Positions 1 to 4,113 of a stretch of 5,403 nt of DNA are shown here, one piece after another (position 1 is the first letter of the stretch; each line of letters opens with the position of its first letter). The translations under genes and the position numbers were made by a program. The notes under the pieces are model-generated. The model was not told where the DNA came from. It saw nothing but the letters and a program-made list of their open reading frames with translations, and searched no databases. The DNA is from Pseudomonadota bacterium (GTDB taxonomy: Bacteria; Pseudomonadota; Alphaproteobacteria; Rhizobiales; Devosiaceae). The stretch lies in NCBI GenBank assembly GCA_023390785.1, contig JAEWCE010000260.1, forward strand, positions 1 through 5,403. Direction: 5' to 3'.

Positions 1-6
1 CCGCCA

Positions 7-30
7 CCTTCCCCCGCGCGCGGGAGAAGG
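7..30. repeat. GC-rich near-perfect palindrome at left edge
   Basis: The arms CCTTC + CCCGC (7-11, 13-17) match GCGGG + GAAGG (20-24, 26-30), with one C/A mismatch (12/25) and a GC centre. This gives a 10-bp stem with almost no loop. No T-tract follows on the + strand, so it is not a classic intrinsic terminator for a gene entering from the left. From memory, short intergenic palindromes with a CTTCCCC...GGGGAAG look are common and multicopy in Rhizobiales-type genomes. It could be one of those, or a transcript-end hairpin of an upstream gene. Confidence 0.5.
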
Positions 31-63
31 GATTCGACTGCGCGATCCTGCGTCAACAGACTG

Positions 64-98
64 ACGAAGGGTGGGGTTTTGGCCGTCGGCGGCTTCGT
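64..98 (+). other. Inverted repeat in the pdxJ leader
   Basis: ACGAAG (64-69) is perfectly complementary to CTTCGT (93-98). The 23-base loop contains a small inner GCC-GTC-GGC hairpin. The structure ends 13 bases before the pdxJ ATG and sits where a ribosome binding site would normally lie. It could influence translation of a gene that lacks an obvious Shine-Dalgarno, but a 6-bp repeat in GC-rich DNA may also be chance. Confidence 0.25.
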
Positions 99-111
99 GT
101 AAGCACCCGCC

Positions 112-867
112 ATGGCCAAGCTCTCCGTCAATCTCAATGCCGTCGCCCACCTCCGCAATCGCCGCGACCTGCCATGGCCGAGCGTGACGGAAATCGGGCG
201 GTTGTGTCTGGCAGCCGGCGCGAGCGGCCTCACCGTGCATCCGCGGCCGGACGAGCGGCACATCCGGCGGACCGATGTGTTCGATCTCGAAGAGCTGCTG
301 CGCAACGAGTGGCCGGATCGCGAGTACAACATCGAGGGCTACCCGGACGACGCCTTCCTCAAGCTCTGCGAGGTGGCACGGCCGGATCAGGTGACGCTTG
401 TCCCGGATACGATCACGCAGGCGACTTCGGATCACGGTTGGGATGTCGCGGGGCATGCCGACTTCCTGGCGACGGTGGTCCGCCGGCTCAAGGACGGCGG
501 CATGCGCGTGTCGATCTTCATCGACCCAAATCCGGAAGTGCCGATGGCCGCCGCCGAGGTCGGCGCGGATCGTGTGGAAATGTTCACCGGGCCCTATGGG
601 CATCCGGGCTCGGACACCCAAGCCGAGCTCAAGCGCCTCGTGGCCACCTCGCATGCGGCACGCACCGCGGGGAACAACTATCGCCGTGGCGGCGCCGGGC
701 TTGGGGTCAACGCCGGGCACGATCTGACGCTCGATAATCTGCCGCCGCTGATGCAGGCGATTCCCGATCTCGACGAGTGCTCGATCGGGCACGCGCTGAC
801 CGCCGACGCCCTGAAATACGGGTTTCCCGAGACGGTGCGAAAGTACATCGCTGCGCTGGCTGTTTAG
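112..867 (+). CDS. pdxJ: Pyridoxine 5'-phosphate synthase PdxJ, variant lacking the N-terminal Asp-His pair
   Basis: This cytosolic enzyme condenses 1-deoxy-D-xylulose 5-phosphate (DXP) with 3-amino-2-oxopropyl phosphate to make pyridoxine 5'-phosphate, the ring-closing step of DXP-dependent vitamin B6 synthesis. The protein has 251 residues (E. coli PdxJ has 243) and aligns end to end with this TIM-barrel family. The family's catalytic residues are present: H43 in TVHPRPDERH with R45 and H50, E75 in NIEG, and H203 in VNAGHD. R18, T105 and the G226-H227 pair of SIGHAL also match. The E. coli DXP-binding D11-H12 is N9-A10 here. As I recall, a PdxJ subgroup (Xanthomonas, Bacteroidetes) also lacks this pair, so it marks a subtype rather than a dead enzyme. 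Residues about 188-196 (NNYRRGGAG) look like an insertion before the H203 strand. ATG 112 is the first in-frame start after a TAA at 100-102, but no good Shine-Dalgarno precedes it. No acpS follows, unlike many alphaproteobacterial pdxJ loci. Confidence 0.95.
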   Translation: MAKLSVNLNAVAHLRNRRDLPWPSVTEIGRLCLAAGASGLTVHPRPDERHIRRTDVFDLEELLRNEWPDREYNIEGYPDDAFLKLCEVARPDQVTLVPDTITQATSDHGWDVAGHADFLATVVRRLKDGGMRVSIFIDPNPEVPMAAAEVGADRVEMFTGPYGHPGSDTQAELKRLVATSHAARTAGNNYRRGGAGLGVNAGHDLTLDNLPPLMQAIPDLDECSIGHALTADALKYGFPETVRKYIAALAV

Positions 868-874
868 TCAGCGC
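853..874 (+). terminator. Hairpin straddling the pdxJ stop codon
   Basis: GCGCTGGCT (853-861) pairs with AGTCAGCGC (866-874) over nine bases, including one G-U pair, around a GTTT loop. The TAG stop (865-867) lies inside the hairpin. No U-tract follows (GAACAATTCGG), so it is at best an atypical terminator or a transcript-end stabiliser. Confidence 0.35.
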
Positions 875-1030
875 GAACAATTCGGTGCGCAACCGTGACC
901 GATGGCGGCGGAACCGGTGCAGCCGGGGCAGCTTTCCCCCGCAAGGCCGCGTCGTGCCGATGCGCACAAGAATGTAACTTGGCGACAAGCGCTTAACACA
1001 GTGACCGCGATGGCGGCGCGTGACTGCCGC

Positions 1031-1061
1031 GTGCCTGCTTGCAGGAATGCGCCGCAGGCAC
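1031..1061 (+). promoter_or_regulatory. Nested inverted repeats upstream of the flavoprotein gene
   Basis: GTGCCTGC (1031-1038) is a perfect 8-bp inverted match to GCAGGCAC (1054-1061). A second GCAGG copy at 1041-1045 can pair with the same left arm (CCTGC-TT-GCAGG, a compact dyad). The block lies 42 to 72 bp before the start codon, where a promoter would be expected. A very weak sigma-70-like pair, TTGCAG (1039-1044) and TATCAG (1063-1068) with 18 bp between, overlaps it. This could be an operator or a switchable leader stem, but no regulator is visible in the window. Confidence 0.3.
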
Positions 1062-1074
1062 ATATCAGGCGTCA

Positions 1075-1089
1075 GTTACACTTTGTTAC
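1075..1089. promoter_or_regulatory. Candidate operator GTTACA-ctt-TGTTAC
   Basis: This is a 15-bp imperfect inverted repeat in which five of six arm positions are complementary, centred on CTT. It also reads as two GTTAC direct repeats exactly 10 bp apart. It ends just before the GGAG ribosome binding site (1091-1094) of the flavoprotein gene. Sites of this size and position suit a TetR-, MarR- or OmpR-type regulator, but which one, if any, cannot be told. A GTAAC at 974-978 is a further half-site-like match about 100 bp upstream. Confidence 0.35.
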
Positions 1090-1102
1090 TGGAGAGCAAG
1101 AA

Positions 1103-1705
1103 ATGAGCAAACCCAAGATTGCCGTGATCCTCGGCAGCATCCGTCCGAACCGGCAGGGTGCCGGCGTCGCCGAATGGGTGGTCGAGCAGGCCAAGGCCTA
1201 CGGCGCCTTCGACGTCGAGCTGGTCGACCTCAAGGACTATCCGCTGCCGCTGTTCGATGCCCCCGCCTCGGACTTCTGGATGCCCACGACCAACGAGATC
1301 GCCGCCAAATGGCAGGCCAAGCTCAACGAATTCGACGGCTTCATCATCGTCACCGCCGAGTACAACCGCTCGGTGCCGGGCGCCCTGAAGAACGCCATCG
1401 ACTGGGCCTACAAGCCGTTCATCAAGAAGGCCGTGGCCTATGTCAGCTATGGTTCGGTGGGTGGCGCGCGTGCCGTCGAGCATCTGCGCAACATCATGGT
1501 CGAGCTGCAGGCGGTCTCGGTCCGGCATGGCCTCCACATCGGCGGCGCCGATTTCGGCGCGGTCTATATGGGCCAGAAGACCTGGGCCGAGGTCTTGCCA
1601 GGCCAGGTGCCCTACACCAAGGACCTGTTCGACAACCTCCTGTGGTGGACCAACGCCACCAAGGCGGCCCGCGAGCAGGACCAGCAGGCTGCCAAGGCCG
1701 CCTGA
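1103..1705 (+). CDS. NAD(P)H-dependent FMN reductase family flavoprotein
   Basis: This is a 200-residue cytosolic protein of the flavodoxin-like NADPH-dependent FMN reductase family, which uses bound FMN to pass electrons from NAD(P)H to flavins, quinones, azo compounds or chromate. The N-terminal strand and phosphate loop read IAVILGSIRPNR (6-17), the FMN phosphate site. TAEYNRSVPGALKNAIDW (84-101) is the family's conserved FMN-ring and dimer segment. YGSVGGARA (116-124) is the third FMN-contacting loop. The C-terminal portion ends in an Ala/Lys/Gln tail. The start at 1103 is chosen because GGAG (1091-1094) sits 8 bases upstream. In-frame ATGs at 1010 and 902 would add N-terminal sequence foreign to the family and have no ribosome binding site. 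The actual substrate (quinone, azo dye, chromate) cannot be read from sequence, so no symbol is given. It is flanked by possible operators upstream and a strong terminator downstream, so it is probably monocistronic. Confidence 0.92.
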   Translation: MSKPKIAVILGSIRPNRQGAGVAEWVVEQAKAYGAFDVELVDLKDYPLPLFDAPASDFWMPTTNEIAAKWQAKLNEFDGFIIVTAEYNRSVPGALKNAIDWAYKPFIKKAVAYVSYGSVGGARAVEHLRNIMVELQAVSVRHGLHIGGADFGAVYMGQKTWAEVLPGQVPYTKDLFDNLLWWTNATKAAREQDQQAAKAA

Positions 1706-1751
1706 TTCCCCGGGATCCGCTCGGGGCTCATCTCCTTCTCTCCCCGAACGC

Positions 1752-1787
1752 GAGGGCGGTGCCGAAAGGCGCCGCCCTTTCGCTTTT
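1752..1787 (+). terminator. Rho-independent terminator of the flavoprotein gene
   Basis: GGGCGGTGCC (1754-1763), GAAA tetraloop (1764-1767) and GGCGCCGCCC (1768-1777) form a 10-bp stem with one G-U pair, extended by A1753-T1778. It is followed by the T-rich run TTTCGCTTTT (1778-1787). It lies about 50 bases after the TGA stop (1703-1705). This is the clearest terminator in the window and argues against kup being co-transcribed with the upstream gene except by read-through. Confidence 0.85.
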
Positions 1788-1808
1788 GCGGGAACGGAGG
1801 TTGCCGCC

Positions 1809-1913
1809 ATGCATTTTTTGCAACAGTCTTGCTGCCAACCTGCCGCGGCAAACGCGGTTGAATGCGACTCCCCACGGGTGTATGCACCCGCCCGCCTCAT
1901 AAAGGGGCTATGA
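1809..1913 (+). CDS. Possible 34-residue leader or small ORF upstream of kup
   Basis: An ATG at 1809 follows a strong GGAGG (1796-1800) with 8 bases between, and opens a 34-codon frame ending in TGA (1911-1913), 7 bases before the kup ATG. The peptide begins MHFLQQSCCQP and ends RLIKGL. It has three cysteines, no clear signal peptide or membrane segment, and I recognise no family. Third-position G+C is 19 of 33 sense codons after the start (about 58%), well below the neighbouring genes, so codon use does not support an ordinary conserved protein. A leader peptide remains possible. The terminator just upstream and a promoter candidate inside the frame (1858-1886) both argue that it may not be transcribed. 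The good ribosome binding site could be coincidental. Confidence 0.25.
   Translation: MHFLQQSCCQPAAANAVECDSPRVYAPARLIKGL
1841..1857. other. Palindrome TGCCGCGGCA and overlapping hairpin in the kup leader
   Basis: TGCCGCGGCA (1841-1850) is a perfect 10-bp palindrome. The overlapping CCGCG (1843-1847) can instead pair with CGCGG (1853-1857) around a GCAAA loop. GCGGCAA (1845-1851) can also pair with TTGCCGC (1801-1807), next to the GGAGG of the small ORF. These pairings exclude one another. They may form a switch or a protein site, or simply reflect high GC content. Confidence 0.3.
1858..1886 (+). promoter_or_regulatory. Candidate kup promoter
   Basis: TTGAAT (1858-1863) and TATGCA (1881-1886) are separated by 17 bp, the ideal sigma-70 spacing. 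The hexamers match consensus at four and three of six positions. Transcription would start near 1893 and leave a 5' leader of roughly 28 bases carrying AAAGGGG (1901-1907). The match is weak but it is the best-spaced pair in this spacer. Confidence 0.35.
1875..1890. promoter_or_regulatory. Inverted repeat CGGGTG-TATG-CACCCG before kup
   Basis: This is a perfect 6-bp inverted repeat with a 4-base centre, covering the -10 hexamer of the candidate kup promoter. As DNA it would suit a repressor operator; as RNA it would be a short hairpin 31 to 46 bases before the kup start. No T-tract follows, so it is not a terminator. Confidence 0.35.
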
Positions 1914-1920
1914 AGGCTCT

Positions 1921-3840
1921 ATGACGCAGACGAACGCGACCGGCGCTTCGATCGCCGGCAACGTTGCGACCCCTCCGGCCAGCCACGCTGACAAACACCT
2001 CCCCGCCCTCGTTCTGGGCGCATTGGGCGTCGTCTATGGCGATATCGGGACCAGCCCGATCTACGCCTTCCGCCAGGCCTTCGCCGACCGCGGTACGCCG
2101 GGCGACCTCAGCGCCGACGTTCTGGGGCTCCTGTCGCTGATCATCTGGGCGTTGACCATCACGGTTTCGGTCAAATACGTGTTCTTCGTCACCCGCGCCG
2201 ACAACAAGGGCGAGGGCGGCACGCTGGCGCTGATGTCGCTGGTGCGCTCGACGCTGCAGCATCATGGCGGCTGGATCGTCGCGGTCGGGGTCGTCGGGGC
2301 GGCGCTGTTTTTCGGCGATGCCATCATCACCCCGGCGATTTCGGTGCTCTCGGCCGTCGAAGGCCTCGAAGTGGTGCAGCCCTCGCTCGCCACTTGGGTG
2401 GTGCCGATCACCGTGGTCGTGATCCTCTTCCTGTTCGTGCTGCAGCGCTTCGGCACGGCCCGCGTCAGCGTGCTGTTCGGACCGGTGATGGTGGTGTGGT
2501 TCGTGACGCTCGGGATCTCCGGCCTCATCCACATCGTCGGTAATCCGGGCGTGCTGTGGGCCATCAATCCCGCCAACGGCATCCTGTTCCTCGTGCAGCA
2601 TGGCGACACGGCCTTCGTCGTGGTCGGCGCCATCTTCCTTGCCGTCACCGGCGCCGAAGCGCTCTATGCCGATCTTGGCCATTTCGGCCGCAAGCCGATC
2701 GTCATCGCCTGGTTCGGGCTGGTGTTTCCCTCGCTGCTGCTCAACTATTTCGGGCAGGGCGCGTATCTGATCCAGAACGGCGCCGGCGCCGCGGGCAACC
2801 CGTTCTTCACCATGCACCCGGCGTGGTTTCAGTTGCCCTTCGTGATCCTGACCACGGCGGCCACCGTGATTGCCAGCCAGGCGGTGATCTCGGGCATGTT
2901 CAGCCTCGCTCAGCAGGCAACGGCGCTCAACTTCCTGCCGCGTCTCACGGTGCTGCACACCTCCGAGACGCAGAGCGGCCAGATCTACGTGCCGCAGATC
3001 AACGGCATCCTCTACATCCTGGTCACGGTGCTGGTGATCGCCTTCGGCAGCTCGGCTGCGCTGTCGGCAGCCTACGGCATCGCCGTCAGCGGCGTGATGC
3101 TGGGCACGGCGTCGCTCCTCGCCATGGTGATGTGGCGCAAGTGGAAGTGGCATCCGGCGGCGGTGGCCATGGTGATGACGCCGTTCCTCATCGTCGACAT
3201 CAGCTTCTTTGTCTCCAACGTCTTCAAGATTCTCGACGGCGGCTGGGTGCCGGTCCTTGTCGCCTGCGTCGCGGCAATGATCATGACGGTCTGGATTCAG
3301 GGCCGAAAGCGGCTCAGCGACAAGACCCGGCGCGACGAGGTGCCGCTCGAGTTCCTGGTCGAGAATCTCGCCAAGAAGAAGCCGACGATCGTCCCCGGAA
3401 CGGCGGTGTTCCTCACTTCCGACATCACCGGTGCGCCGACCGCGCTGCTGCACAGCCTCAAGCACTACAAGGTGCTGCACGAGCACAACGTCATCCTGAC
3501 CATCCAGACCGCCGAGACGCCGCGCGTGCCCGATGACGAGAAGGTCAAGATCGAGGCCTACAACGACCTGTTCTACCGCGTGGTGGTGACCTTCGGCTTC
3601 ATCGAGACGCCGAACATTCCCAAGGCGCTGGCGCTGGCGCGCAAGCTCGGCTGGAAGTTCGACATCATGTCGACCTCCTTCTTCCTCAGCCGCCGCTCGC
3701 TGAAGCCATCGACGCGCGGCCTGCCGGTGTGGCTCGACCGCATCTTCATCGCGCTCGCCAGGAACGCCACCGACGCCACCGAATACTTCCACATCCCCAC
3801 CGGCCGCGTGGTCGAGATCGGCACGCAGGTCCTGCTGTAG
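1921..3840 (+). CDS. kup: Kup potassium uptake protein (K+/H+ symporter)
   Basis: This 639-residue inner-membrane transporter of the KUP/HAK/KT family imports K+ with protons. The N-terminal segment GVVYGDIGTSPIYAF (36-50) is the family hallmark and includes D41, matching the essential E. coli D23. Further family motifs are RADNKGEGGTLAL (92-104), FFGDAIITPAISVLSAVEGLE split over 130-150 with the E148 region, TGAEALYADLGHFG (243-256, E246) and NYFGQGA (275-281). SQAVISGMFSLAQQA follows at 319-333, then GQIYVPQINGILY (353-365). About twelve hydrophobic spans lie between residues 28 and 458. The rest is the cytosolic C-terminal domain, with the family's VFLTSDITGAPTALLHSLKH stretch (496-515). 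Length is normal. ATG 1921 is the only upstream in-frame start, because TAA at 1900-1902 closes the frame. Its ribosome binding site is ambiguous: GAAGG at 4 bases or AAAGGGG at 13 bases. No regulator is adjacent. Confidence 0.97.
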   Translation: MTQTNATGASIAGNVATPPASHADKHLPALVLGALGVVYGDIGTSPIYAFRQAFADRGTPGDLSADVLGLLSLIIWALTITVSVKYVFFVTRADNKGEGGTLALMSLVRSTLQHHGGWIVAVGVVGAALFFGDAIITPAISVLSAVEGLEVVQPSLATWVVPITVVVILFLFVLQRFGTARVSVLFGPVMVVWFVTLGISGLIHIVGNPGVLWAINPANGILFLVQHGDTAFVVVGAIFLAVTGAEALYADLGHFGRKPIVIAWFGLVFPSLLLNYFGQGAYLIQNGAGAAGNPFFTMHPAWFQLPFVILTTAATVIASQAVISGMFSLAQQATALNFLPRLTVLHTSETQSGQIYVPQINGILYILVTVLVIAFGSSAALSAAYGIAVSGVMLGTASLLAMVMWRKWKWHPAAVAMVMTPFLIVDISFFVSNVFKILDGGWVPVLVACVAAMIMTVWIQGRKRLSDKTRRDEVPLEFLVENLAKKKPTIVPGTAVFLTSDITGAPTALLHSLKHYKVLHEHNVILTIQTAETPRVPDDEKVKIEAYNDLFYRVVVTFGFIETPNIPKALALARKLGWKFDIMSTSFFLSRRSLKPSTRGLPVWLDRIFIALARNATDATEYFHIPTGRVVEIGTQVLL

Positions 3841-3853
3841 CGGGCGGTACAGC
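3834..3853 (+). other. Hairpin over the kup stop codon
   Basis: GCTGTA (3834-3839) pairs perfectly with TACAGC (3848-3853) around an 8-base loop, and the TAG stop (3838-3840) lies at the top of the left arm. No T-tract follows. It resembles the arrangement at the pdxJ stop. It may be a weak transcript-end structure. Confidence 0.25.
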
Positions 3854-3887
3854 CGCGGCGCATGCAACATGCAGGTGAGAATGCGGC

Positions 3888-3899
3888 GATTGCGCAATC
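3888..3899. promoter_or_regulatory. 12-bp perfect palindrome GATTGCGCAATC
   Basis: This fully symmetric 12-mer lies 48 bp after the kup stop. The core TGCGCAAT recurs at 3906-3913, so the two copies are 15 bp apart. Size and symmetry suit a dimeric DNA-binding protein. It may serve the efflux gene 215 bp downstream or be a repeat element; nothing in the window identifies a binder. Confidence 0.35.
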
Positions 3900-3922
3900 C
3901 AGCCATGCGCAATGGCGGCTGG
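3899..3922 (+). terminator. Hairpin downstream of kup, possible weak terminator
   Basis: CCAGCC (3899-3904) pairs with GGCTGG (3917-3922), and the alternative inner pairing GCCAT (3902-3906) with ATGGC (3912-3916) closes a GCGCA loop. No U-run follows, so intrinsic termination would be inefficient. This is nevertheless the best stem in the spacer after kup. It abuts the 12-bp palindrome. Confidence 0.3.
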
Positions 3923-3960
3923 CTCGATCGTCGGACGCCGATATTCTGCCCCTCCGCTGT

Positions 3961-4010
3961 TCGGACAGGGAGTGATCCGACGTTGATTCAGGTGTATAGG
4001 GCGTAGCCCT
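3961..4010 (+). promoter_or_regulatory. Possible promoter and operator region of the efflux gene
   Basis: GTGATC (3972-3977) and TATAGG (3995-4000) are 17 bp apart, and match sigma-70 consensus at three and four of six positions. The -35-like element overlaps an inverted repeat TCGGA (3961-3965) / TCCGA (3976-3980). Directly over the predicted start lies a small hairpin, AGGGC-GTA-GCCCT (3998-4010). A further TCGGAC copy sits at 3931. All elements are weak alone; together this is the likeliest control region for the gene at 4114. Confidence 0.3.
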
Positions 4011-4068
4011 TTAATGGACGCGTGACCGCGAGAGTCGGGCGCGTCGACGACAAACCCCATGACATTCC

Positions 4069-4086
4069 GCCGGCAGCACTGTCGGC
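4069..4086 (+). other. Hairpin in the efflux gene 5' leader
   Basis: GCCGGC (4069-4074) pairs with GTCGGC (4081-4086), six bases including one G-U, around AGCACT. It ends 14 bases before the AAGGAG ribosome binding site (4101-4106), so it would leave that site free. It could stabilise the leader; chance is also likely at this GC content. Confidence 0.2.
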
Positions 4087-4113
4087 CCATCAACCGCAAG
4101 AAGGAGCGTTTCC

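Noticed and set aside
1..102. Open frame from the left edge ending at TAA 100-102, possibly the tail of an upstream gene
   Set aside because: Only 33 codons, no recognisable sequence, and it runs through a palindrome typical of intergenic DNA. In GC-rich DNA such open stretches are common.
902..1102. In-frame upstream extension of the flavoprotein gene (ATG 902 or ATG 1010)
   Set aside because: No ribosome binding site at either ATG, and the added residues do not resemble the family, whereas ATG 1103 has GGAG at 8 bases and begins right before the first beta strand.
1708..1726. CCCCG/CGGGG stem just after the flavoprotein stop
   Set aside because: Only 5 bp with a 9-base loop and no T-run; the strong terminator 25 bases further is the better call.
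1076..1900. 274-codon minus-strand open frame antisense to the flavoprotein gene
   Set aside because: It runs through the terminator and the kup leader, has no family motif, and mirrors the codon bias of the + strand gene.
1788..1920. c-di-AMP riboswitch for kup
   Set aside because: This RNA class is known from K+ genes mainly in Gram-positive lineages, is longer than the available spacer between terminator and kup, and none of its conserved core is recognisable here.
1897..3912. 671-codon minus-strand open frame covering all of kup, longer than kup itself
   Set aside because: Its product is a low-complexity His/Asp/Glu/Arg-rich string, typical of the antisense of a GC-rich membrane-protein gene. 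The + strand frame is an unmistakable Kup.
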